This document shows positions 34,303-44,200 of a stretch of 64,000 bases of DNA, piece after piece (within the stretch, counting starts at the first letter, position 1; each line of letters opens with the position of its first letter). The stretch is taken from assembly GCA_963969365.1 (NCBI GenBank), contig OZ017750.1, positions 1,302,001 to 1,366,000 of the forward strand. Reading direction: 5' to 3'. The stretch is from Asterochloris sp. CNOR1 (lineage: Eukaryota; Chlorophyta; Trebouxiophyceae; Trebouxiales; Trebouxiaceae). The notes beneath the pieces are model-generated. The model ran no database searches. It saw only the letters and a list, made by a program, of their open reading frames with translations, and had not been told where the DNA came from. The position numbers and the translations under genes are program-made.

Positions 34303-36560
34303 CTAGATCTGGTAATCAAGCAAAAACTCAGTGCACTGGTCCATGTCTATGCTGGGCTCCTGCTTGATCTTGCTCTTGATGACCCTGGCAGGGACACCGA
34401 CAGCCACGCAGTGGTCCGGCAGGTTCTGCACGACCACACTGCCAGCGCCGACCTTGCTGCCGGCTCCTACAGTAATGGGTCCCAGCACTGACACACCCGC
34501 CCCCAAGAGGACGCCATCACCTGCAGCATGCAACAGCCAGCCTACAATCACTGACTGAGGAAGCGTTCTATGCATGGAGAGCTGCTGCACAGCAGCCAGC
34601 ACGTGTGGGTCTGGTCCAGTTGCAGATCATGATGCATTTCACATATGATTTTGACAGACATGTAACACCCTTCGACCCCCCTTGCAAGGTGATGCTGAGA
34701 GCAAGGCAGAGGAACATTACCAAGAAGGTGGTGCTGCTTGCAAACGTCTGAAAGAATGACCAGCCAGAACCCACCAATGGTGGGATGACGGACGCCCTGC
34801 CCTGTGCCGCTGCCGCCCAGGGTGACGTGGTGAAGCATGGACACATTGTCACCAATCACAGCTGTCTCCCCTATGACGACGCCAGTCGCATGATCCACTA
34901 GGATCCCACGCCCAATGCGGGCTGCAGGGTGGATGTCCACCTGCATCACCTCTGACACCCGACTCTGGAGGGCGATGGCCAGCGTCTGCAGAGCAGTAGC
35001 ACGCCGCTATCAGTCATGGCACAGGGGCTCTCAACCACAGCCTTGGTGGGGATGTAGCTGTGAAGGAGTGAGAGACGTACGTGATATGCAAGACGCATGG
35101 TGGCATGTTGTGCTAGGGGTGGGCCAAACCGGTGCTCCTGCCAGCACGAGCAATGCCTGGTTGCAACACAGGAGGCCTGCGAGCTATGCAGTGATGCAGG
35201 CATTGAGACTCACATGGCGCCCCTGCATCCACAGCCAGTGGGCCACCCGGTAGCACTGCACTGCCTGGAACCCCTTGAAGTTGAGGATGCACTGCGTAAA
35301 CTTCTCACAGGCGGGGTCGCGCTCCCGCACTGCCTGAATGTCTGCCACTGACGCCTCCAGGATGGACTGCAGCCAGCCCAACATGTATGGGTCAGTGGCG
35401 GAGGTCAAGGTGTCAGCCCAGTGCAATGACATTTCATGGCCGTGCCACAATAGCACTGGCTGTGCATAGATGAGGGATGTTACTGCCCACAGTCATGTGC
35501 ATGGACAAACAGGACTGAAGGGCAGCCAGCCAGCAATCACACCGACAAGGTGTCTGCTGCAGCCCCCTGCGCAGATGCAGCATGCTCACTGTCGCAGCTC
35601 ACTGGCTCATCCTGGCATGCGTCAGCAGTGGAGGCACACCAGCTCAGCATTTGCAGCAGCAGGCAAAGCAGTTGCCAGTTTGAAAGGCAGCAGACATTCA
35701 CACACAAGACGCTGTCTTCAGCCTGGCCAGCCTGCCAGCTGGCCAGGAGTATGTGCGGCAGCTCACCGGCTCATCATGGTATGCATCAGTGATGAGGCGC
35801 ATGAGCTGAGTGCCGAGCAGGGTGCGGCTGCTCATCTTGTTGGCCAGCAGATGGGCCATGGCCTTGGCCAGGCTGCCATGCATCAGGATGTTGGTGTGCA
35901 GGCTGCTAGCCAGCAGGGGCTCACGGTCCTGCAGGGAGAAGCTGTGACATCAGCACACAAGTATTCACTTGCATGCGATTACAGCTTGTGCAGCAGGTGC
36001 GGCAGTGTGAGCACAGCACACTTGCTTTCATGCTAGGTCTATGGCGAGCTTGAAAATCGGTGCTGTGACGGGAAGCAGAGAAATGCCAGCGTTCATTGCT
36101 TACAGCATCCTCCCGTGCTTCCCGCCTGATCTCTGCCCACAATGCAGCCAGGGGCAGCTGGCCGGCAAGCTGATTCCGCCCCAACCTGGGCAATACAAGT
36201 CCTGCAGATGGAGCCACATCATCAGTCGTCACCAAAAAGCAACTGATGGGACCTCACTGCATGCACTACTGGATAAACACACAAGTTATGCACAGCTGCA
36301 GATCCTTACCTGATTCCTGCAAGTTGACGTTCATCTGCTGCTGCCATGACTGTGTACCCGCCAAGTTGTTGTTCAGCACCACCTGGGGCGCCTCTGCCTC
36401 TGCTCTCCGGTTGGACTGAAAGTGGCTGCCAGATGCCGCTGCCCGCTGAGTTTCTCCGATCCTGCCGCTGCGTCTGCTCAGGTCGTGAGTATGCACTGAG
36501 CTCCGCCCGCAGGAGCTGCATGGACCTGCATGCGCACAGGGCAACAGGGAATGAGCTTGC
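34303..36560 (-). CDS. SAT: Serine O-acetyltransferase
   Basis: Acetylates L-serine with acetyl-CoA, the first step of cysteine synthesis. Exons are about 36560-36325, 36199-36106, 35932-35769, 35366-35214, 34985-34775 and 34520-34303. The N-terminal helical domain is present ('[13 protein letters not shown]', '[17 protein letters not shown]', '[19 protein letters not shown]'). The left-handed beta-helix contains '[20 protein letters not shown]', '[12 protein letters not shown]', '[13 protein letters not shown]' and '[13 protein letters not shown]'. The catalytic His/Asp environment is intact. The C-terminus 'EFLLDYQI' ends in isoleucine, the residue that in this family inserts into O-acetylserine (thiol) lyase to form the cysteine synthase complex. 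The start is unresolved: no in-frame ATG precedes the conserved part in the first visible exon other than 'MNVNLQESG', so an upstream exon encoding a targeting peptide is likely. Confidence 0.95.
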
Positions 36561-36562
36561 AA

Positions 36563-37950
36563 GATGCAGCGTCAATAATCATGAGTTTTGGGAGTAGGCA
36601 ACGCACCTGCGGCTTGGCGAGAGGGTAGCACTGACATGTTCATGTTGCTGGGCAGGCCCCACAACGTGAAGCCCTGATGAGATCAGGTGTGCACACTCCG
36701 CCTCAGGCCTGTGAGGCTTTCTTTCTAAGTGCCGTTATCTCGAGCTTGACATAGACACACTGGCCGCAGCACTTCATGGAAGGGGCCACCCATGCCGCTG
36801 GCTTCCTCTTGCTGCGTGGTAGGTGATTCCAAAGGGTAGCTGAAGGTGTGGTGAATTCAGGAAACTTGTAGCTGCCAACATTGGGAGTATGGCAAGGCTA
36901 CATGAACAGTCTGGGACTATTGCTAGGTCTTGCGCTGGCATCCACTGCAGCAGCTGAGGAGTTCCAAGACGGTGCAGCTCATGGTGGCTCAGCAACTAAA
37001 AGCTTAGGAGTGTCTGCCTGCAACTGCTGGCAGTGGTGAGGAAGCTGCTTGTCTCCATCTGGGCTTCCAGGTACCAGCAGGAGCTTGCTGCAACTGTGCA
37101 TTGAGACCATCTAGCTTTCAAGAGACTGTGGTGACTCAGGAGGAGCTGCAAGCGCTTTTGCTGCTGGCATACGAGCCCTGTGGGCTTCCTGGCAGACATG
37201 GAGTGCAGGCACCACCGTGTGGCAACAAACGAGTTGCGATGTCATGCCTTTTGGAATTCAGACAGCTTCAGGCTGCCTTTTGGAGATTGTTGTGCAAAGC
37301 ACACCTTATGCTTCTAACCCATGACATCCACAAAACGCAATATGAGGTGATTTGATTGGTCATTGCCAAGTGCGCACTGGCTGTAATTTGAACCTGCACA
37401 AAAGAGCTCAAAGCAACAACATGGAAAGCTTTTGGGCCGATGTCACACAGCAGTGAATGGAGAGAGCACATGGGGCTCAGCAGGACAGGCCAGACTTGCT
37501 TGCATGTTAGGGGCGCCTAAATTGTGGCTTGAGTCTGTGGAGGAGGCACATGCCCCATCTGGACATTGCTATTGCCATTATTGTCTTGGCGCCGGCTACC
37601 AAAGGGATGGCTGAAGTCCTGACGCACATGTCCCCTGCAGCCAGCAGGCTGCTTAAGAAGACAGCATGGACTCCTTGCATGAGTATGGACACAGCTGCAG
37701 CTGCAGTCCCGATGAAACCCTGCCAGGCAGAGCAAGCAGGCTTGGGGATACAGCAGGTTGGGGCGCCTCCCATCTGCACAGCTGCACGCACCTCTGTGTC
37801 TGGCTGCACAGAGAGCCAGACACAGAACCACTGCTGCAGCAGATGGCAAAGGCAGTCCTGCTGAGCCCAGCCAGCCAATGAAGCAGATCTGACCTGCGGA
37901 GCACACACCGTGACCTGCACCCCTGTCCAAGGTCAGGCTGGTCAGCCAGC
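36563..37950. other. Largest gene-poor stretch, no supported gene
   Basis: These 1.39 kb lie between the SAT 5' region and the stop of the Cys-rich membrane protein, both on the minus strand. Reading frames on both strands (for example at 37101-37355 plus and 37517-37954 minus) show neither family resemblance nor splice-consistent exons. The stretch may include the missing first SAT exon, the SAT promoter and the long 3' end of the next gene. Confidence 0.5.
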
Positions 37951-38963
37951 TCACCAGAAGGTTGGGGGCATGTCTGGTGGGTAGCCTGTAACAGTACCCT
38001 GCGCTGGTGGGTAGCCCTGAACTGGGGCACTGCTGCTGCTTGTGCCTGTGTTGGTGCCGTTGGGATATTTGTTATCCCATCTGCAAAAGGCGGTGTCACT
38101 CAGCTGACATGGATGCAGCATGGCAAGACCCAGGTGCAGGCTTGTGTGGCTGGTGCGATGCAGCATTTCAGCAGCAGCGCCAGGGGCATTTGCATTCCCA
38201 GACAAGCCTGGGCTGCAGGGCACGCCAGCGTGACTACCCCTGCTTGTGCTCGAACAGATGTTACATCAGAGGCTGTCAGGCGCATGACATACTTCCACAC
38301 TCACTGGTTCTGTCCTGCATATTGCTCCCCACGTGGCTGGTGCGCGGCGGGCACATAGCTGTTCTGTGCTGGGTACCCCTGCTGGGCTGGGTAACCTTGC
38401 TGAGCTGGGTACCCTGGCTGCTGCTGCTGGTGCTGAAGCTGATTTGCCTGCAGCAGTAACGAGAGTTCAGCCAACTATCTTGGCTGCAATACCCCAATAT
38501 GATATGGGAGATAGCTGGCAGTCACCTAGCTTCCCTAAGCAGCATAGCTTGCGGCATGATATACACACTCTCAGGAAATGCATTGAGGACGCCAGGCTGG
38601 CAGCTTCGATGACAGCAGGCTGTGGTGGCCCCGCCATCTGCAAAGCAGTCTGAAAGGGAGACTGAGGACCTCAAAGCATAGCACAACAGCATCCCACTCA
38701 CGTGCCAATTCGCATATGCCCTCCTGCGGCGTTGCACCAGGCAGCAGCTGTAGATCAGGATGGCGCACGCAACAGCAAAGCAGATGGCTGCAATCACGAT
38801 TCCCACAACCCTTCCGCCACTCCAGTTGTAACTGCAACAGCATGTGTGTGTGTGAGGCACAGTGAGAAAACGTGCATTAGCATGTCTGGGGTCTTCTCTG
38901 TCCTGATCATGCTCACCCATCATCACAGTAGTAGCCGTAGCACTGAAGCAAGCTCCTGGCCAT
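37951..38963 (-). CDS. Small Cys-rich single-pass membrane protein with Gln/Pro/Tyr tail
   Basis: Four in-phase exons: from ATG at 38963, then about 38831-38700, 38452-38305 and 38082-37951. The product is roughly 120 residues. It begins 'MARSLLQCYGYYCDDG', a short Cys/Tyr-rich extracytoplasmic segment. One transmembrane helix follows ('VVGIVIAAICFAVACAILIY') and then a basic stop-transfer 'QRRRRAY'. The tail has three QGYPAQ-type repeats and two 'GYPP' motifs and ends 'MPPTFW' and stop. The layout (CxxxYYC, membrane helix, Arg cluster, PPxY/GYP-rich tail) recalls the animal Shisa/WBP1/VOPP1/CYYR1 group of adaptor-like proteins, but I claim no orthology. The tail could bind WW domains or drive clustering. 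There is no cleavable signal peptide, so insertion would rely on the membrane helix itself. Confidence 0.66.
38305..38452 (-). repeat. QGYPAQ repeat exon
   Basis: This exon encodes three near-identical QQGYPA-type hexapeptides. The plus strand shows the matching 18-base period (GGGTAACCTTGCTGAGCT and relatives) at about 38360-38415. It forms the low-complexity cytosolic tail of the membrane protein. Confidence 0.75.
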
Positions 38964-39300
38964 GCCTTGCTTTTGTGAAGTATCTGCCAGCAGGTAAGGC
39001 CCTGCAACACAAGGTGCTCTCGGGGTTGTTGCAGAGGTGGCAGAGTTCTCAGGGAAGCAGTGGGCTCTGCTGGGAACCTGCCTTCCACCAAGCGGACACG
39101 CACCGGGCGGGGCACGTGGGTCGATGTTGGTACAGCAGTCAGCTCCTCACAGTATGGAGAACACGGTACCTGGTAACTGGTCTAAATTAGTCCAGCTGGA
39201 GCTTTTTGCACTGTTCCACATTTTGTCTTCCATCAAGTTGTTTTACATCACCCTTCAGTGCACTCCTTCGTGTATTGGACAACACACCCAGCAGCAACAC
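38964..39300. other. Spacer between the Cys-rich membrane protein and RPL24
   Basis: These 337 bases should hold the promoter of the membrane-protein gene and the RPL24 3' end, including a TGTAA polyadenylation-like signal at 39243-39247 (minus). No other feature is seen. Confidence 0.5.
39243..39247 (-). terminator. TGTAA polyadenylation-type signal for RPL24
   Basis: TGTAA is the common poly(A) signal of green algae. A copy lies on the coding strand about 54 bases after the RPL24 stop. The motif is short, so chance occurrence is possible. Confidence 0.4.
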
Positions 39301-41078
39301 TCAGCGCTTTCCAGCCTTGGCACCAGCACGGGGGGCAATCTTGGCTGCCTTGGGGCCTGAGGCCTTGATGTCCTTGGCCTTCAGGGCAGTCTTGGCATCC
39401 CTCTGCTTCTTCATCCGGTCCTTGACCTGCCTGCAGCACAGAATCGGGGACAGCCTGGTGTCAGCAAAAATCCACCTGCCTCTGCATCGGGGACATTTGC
39501 CCAGGCAGCCCCCGCTCTCACTCCAGGGGCCATGCAACTCTGTTTTTGTAGCATGGCTGGACAGCCGCCACCCCGCACCCATGCTGGCCATGTCAGATGA
39601 CTAGTGCCAAAGCACGACACACAGCTGCCAAAGCAGCTCTGCTAAGACAGAGGGAGCGCTTCTGCAGGCAGCTGTCTGCTGCACAGGCGTTCATGCTGGC
39701 CACAGCCAGTGACCACTTGGCCCCAAAACGCAGGCCTCTGCCATTGGAGATGCCACCGCTGCACTGAATCAGGCCGAGCATTCCATTCGAAATAGAAACC
39801 TCGGACTGCTGCCATTATCACTCATGCTGTCAGTCCCGGACTCATGTGACAGTGGACATCCGTGGAAAATTTAGCCCAGATTCTGTGGAATACAGCCCAA
39901 ATTCTCAAAGCATTAGGCTAAATCCACTCAGTCGGGAAGCAGTGCTGGACAGCATCTGCCAACTGACCCCTACAAGCGTCCACTCACACTGCAGAGCACG
40001 TGGAGAGCAGCCAATCGCTCAGAACGCTGAGCCCAGGGCGACAGGCCTCACCATCGAGCTCGACAGAGCAGCACCACTCAGGATGGTGATGCAGACAGCG
40101 CACATATATGCTGCCCAGCGTCGCACCTGACAGCCTCTTCCCGCTGCAGCTTGCGCTGCTCTGGCTTCTCCTGCCGGCGCTTCTGAAGCACCTCCAGGGT
40201 GGCGCCGCTGATCGCGCGCACAGATGCCTTGTGCACAGTGCGCCGCTTCTTGCGGGTCACCACACCCTCCATGTCCTGCAGGGGAGTCCAGGGCCAATTT
40301 CAGAGTCACCATCGTTAGCTTGCTTGCCCAGGCGCTGGCAAATTGGCAGCCTGCTGTCATCAAGGCCCCGTAAAGTGTGGCACATGACAACATGCAACAC
40401 TGCCATCCCACAGCTGCTGCCCACTTGACGGGGCAACGTGAAGCCGACAACCGTTGCCTCACAGACATCGGCAGCTGCAAGCAAGTAGTGGCAGCAAAAT
40501 AATTGACAGCAATCTGCGCCTGCTGATAGCAAGGCCTGCAGCGCACACTTGCTCAGCCTCTACCCAAGCCAGCAGCCAGGAGGCAGCTCTGCTTGCAGGT
40601 GACCAGACCGCTGCAGCGAGCGCCACGCATGCTGGGCTGACCTTGCGATGCTGCTTCCTGTATGTGACTGTCCATGCAATCTTTGCAGGCCTCTTCCGCT
40701 GGTGATACAACCGCCTTGTTTTCTTGTTGAGGAACAGGTAGCTCTGCAGACAAGATGAGGCTTGAGGTGGGTATGGCGCCCTGCAGGGCGCTCTGCCAGT
40801 CACATGCAGCTTGCTGTACGCCCGTGACAACGTTCGAGGGCAGTCAGCATCTGGCTCATGCTTGACTCCAGCGAGGAGCAGAATGGCCACAAGCTCACCT
40901 GGCCATCATTGCGCACAAAGAAGATCCCCTTGCCAGGATAGATCTTCAGGCCGCTGAAACGGCATGTCTGGGTCCTGCAGCACCATGGCAGCAAGCAGAT
41001 TTTGCAGTGGCTTCTGGTGCTGCCAGCAGCCGCAGACACATTAGCCCAACATGCCTCCTGCACTCACTTGATCACCAT
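39301..41078 (-). CDS. RPL24: 60S ribosomal protein L24 (eL24)
   Basis: Structural protein of the large cytosolic ribosomal subunit. Exon 1 is only 11 bases (ATGGTGATCAA, 41078-41068) and joins in phase to '[17 protein letters not shown]', the eL24 signature. Then follow '[20 protein letters not shown]', '[14 protein letters not shown]', '[20 protein letters not shown]' and a Lys/Ala-rich tail ending 'GAKAGKR' with the stop at 39301-39303. Length and order match the family. The last intron (about 39430-40125) is long for this gene and holds a hairpin. The gene is divergent from the dynein gene, 152 bases between starts. Confidence 0.97.
39862..39927. other. Imperfect inverted repeat in the last RPL24 intron
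   Basis: GTGGAAAATTTAGCC (39862-39876) can pair with GGCTAAATCCAC (39916-39927), leaving a three-base bulge and a loop of about 39 bases. Between the arms, AGCCCAGATTCT recurs as AGCCCAAATTCT. Ribosomal protein introns often house snoRNAs, but I cannot assign C/D or H/ACA boxes with confidence. Confidence 0.45.
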
Positions 41079-41230
41079 CTCGGCTCTCGCAGCAGCTGAA
41101 AGGCCGCCAGGTCAGATGGACCGAACAGATCCCGGCGGTGGGCGGTGGCCATGGTCACAATGTTCGACAAAGACTGTGCTTACCATGTGCTCGTGACTGG
41201 CGCTGACAGTGGCAGCACCGGGCAGGAATC
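41079..41230. promoter_or_regulatory. Putative bidirectional promoter, RPL24 / WDR63
   Basis: The two start codons diverge from a 152-base spacer. One side is a housekeeping ribosomal gene and the other a cilium gene, which normally have very different expression programmes. The assignment is positional only. Confidence 0.45.
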
Positions 41231-44200
41231 ATGAGCAAGGAGGAGGCTGGAGCTTTGGTAAGACCTGCCGCAGAGGCACAGGTGAAGGCATGCCTCAGCT
41301 GATTGATGCATCTCATTGCCTGATGTGCTATGGGCCCCAGGATCTCACTGCACCCCTCTTCGGCTCTTCTGCAGGCTGATGGCAATGAGGCTACAGCAGA
41401 GGATGTCCCCCTGCCCCTGCCATATGCAGTGCAGGATGGTGGCAAGTGCACACCCCTGCCTGGGGTGTTCTCCCTGTTCCTCACCAGTGAGTGGCAGTGT
41501 GACTACACATCGGCTGCACTCTCATCTCGACTTGCTCTTGCTTGCTGCACTCCTGTCGCCAGGTCACCTAAATTAGCTTCCTGCCTGCATTGTTGTTGTT
41601 GCACGCTGCCAAGCTGCTTCCCAAAGTGGCAAAGGCCTGCCAAGGCCCTTCCTGCTGTCCTCCAGGCACCACGCTGGACATCATTGGGGTCGCTCCGGTC
41701 TTCACAGACCCCCTCAAGGTGCTCATGGCCTATGTCAGCCGCGACAAATTGGCACATGACATCCAATTCAGGGGAGCCATCTCAGACTTCCACCCCATCA
41801 AAAACGCTGTGTTGGGGGCTGACTATGACCCCCTCATGCTCCGCACCAACCCAGATGATATTTATGGCGACGGAAACAACTTTGAGGTGTGCACAGCTGC
41901 CGACCAGTCAGCTTCTTTGTTATCTTGGCAATGGCACAGATTGTCTAGCCCTGTCTGACGACAGCCTCTGTGTGTTGCAGCTGGCCACACTGAGGAAGGC
42001 TGCAGAGACGTGGGAGTTCATAGAGGCTGAGCTGGAGCGGCGGCTGCAGGCTGGAGCCCAGGCCAGCACAGCAGTGCAGGCAGCGAAAGCCCAGCCACCC
42101 TCCAAGAAGGAGTGGGTGGCCAGGCCATGGCAGTCACTGGTGAGCCCCTCACGGCAAAGCTAGGAGCCTGCTTCACAATCAGCGTCAGCAGGCTGCCAGA
42201 ACAGGTCAAGACAGCTGGTGCAGCGCTGTGGCTGCAGCTCACAGCCAGCATCCAGGCGAGGACTCAGCCAGGACGCCCATTCCCCAGTGTAGCTGCCTGC
42301 GCCAATGCACAAAGCAGAACAGGGTTGATTGTCTTGGCTTCAGGCGTCTCACCTTGGGATATCTGCCAGCCCTCAGGAAGGATCTGCCCTGTCCTGATGC
42401 AGGGCAGTGAGGTGGACATGGAGGAAGAGTCTGAAGGACAGAGTAGGCCAGGCCTGCTGGTGCTGGCACGCCGTGCTCGGCAGCACTTTCGACGGCCATG
42501 CGTCCTGGCAGACAAGGACTCTGCAGAGCTCTGGAACTCCTCACAGGCAGGCGGCCAGTATTTTGTGGTGCTGTGCATACAGCTAGGGGGGGCCTGCCTA
42601 ACAGGCCTGCTGCCAATATGCAGCAGGAGCTGCCTCCCCAATCTCAAGACAAGCTGCAGCCCACATTCAGACCTGTTTGTGCTGACTAGGGGGCTGCCAT
42701 GAATTCATGCTGTGCAGAGGTGCCACAGCAGGGTCCCCAACCACACCTTTTCTGATGGCCATGCTGCAGATGGAGGTCCGCCCCTTCAGAGACAGCAACT
42801 ACGATTTGAGAAGGGTGGAGCAGGACATCGCTGTACAGGCAGTGGTAGTCGTGCAGGACACTGGTGTCCAGGCCACAGGGGGGCAGGTGCGTGGTGGAAA
42901 GCCAGCTTGGTGGCCAATGCGACATATGCATGGGCAGTGCAGACAGCATTGCCAGTCCAGGCTGCACACTCACCTGTATGCTGCATCAAGTGGGCCTTCA
43001 TGCAATGGTAGCCACTCTGGACGTTGTTTGGCGGCCTGCCACAAGCAGACACTGCTGCCCCATGTTGTAGCTTGCAGTCTGGGCAGCCTCAGGGCAGGCA
43101 TAACTTTGCCGCCCACTCCTTTCATTGCACGTCTGCAGCCGCGCCACAATGCTGCCCAGTACCAGGCCAGGCAGTTCAGCGAACAGGTGAAGCAACAGCT
43201 GCTGGATGCGCCGGGGATGGCAGACTTCCTGCAGTCTGCCTGCAGCAGGTGAGCCCAGGTTGTAGGTGAGGGAGACTCTGCAGTTGAGGACTGTGTCTCT
43301 AGGTTCATGCAGCACTTGATCTAGCTGTCAGTCACCCATCGGCAGCAGCAGACAGCACTAACTTTGCCAGCCTGGGCTGGCGTGACCAACATGCTGAAAT
43401 GAATCATGCTGCCCCGCATCTGCAGAGTTGCCCTGCAGCAGAGCAGGGCTCCCTCTATGACCCATCTTGTCTGCAGAGCTGCCATTTACTCCCCCAACAA
43501 CTCTGCGACTCTGCTGAATGATGGTGCCCATGCCCTGCAGCTGCAAGGATGCTCTGCAGCAGAATGAGGTGACCAACATCTTTGAGGACGACTTTGCAGC
43601 CCTTGGTGACGAGGAGGCATCCTCAGGTAGCCGGCGGGAGAACTCCATCACAGAGTACCAGTCCTTTGTGGACCTCACCTTCAGCAAGAACAAGGTGGTG
43701 TCCGCCATCCAATGGCTGCCACACCGTAAGGTCAGCAGACGGCCTGGCAGCTGGTGTACCTTGGCAAGGATGGGCCACTGTTCACTCTGGCTGTCTTTGA
43801 GGGACGTGCCCGCTGAACGCCTCGCTCTTGCACCTGCCTGCTGCCACATGCAAGGTCAGTGCACCGTTGACACTGCAGGCGCTGCTTGTGAGCAGCTTCT
43901 GCCAGTGCAGCTAGCTTTGAGGCTGCAAAATGGCTGTGGCCTGACTGGGGGTCACCACCTGTCCTCACATGGAAAGTGAGCGGCTGCAGATCCCAGCATC
44001 CATCAATCAGCAAGCATTGTGCTGTCTCGTTAAGGCAGCATACAAGCCTCTCAGGTGGTGGCTGCAGCTGCCTACACAGAACAACAATGTTGCTGCAGGT
44101 GCATGAAGGTGGCGGCTCCGTTGAGGCGCACAAAATTTGATAAGGAGTGCTGCACACATTCATGAAGCCAGCAGCTGCAGCTTCACTTTGGCTGTATGCA

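Noticed and set aside
36266-36560. SAT start at the leftmost possible codon near 36562
   Set aside because: That codon is TTG, and an in-frame stop lies a few codons upstream; a true start in an upstream exon is more likely.
37101-37920. Frames on both strands in the gene-poor stretch (for example one containing 'QETVVTQEELQALLLLAYE')
   Set aside because: The local peptide looks protein-like, but no acceptor or donor pairs, start context or family match support an exon.
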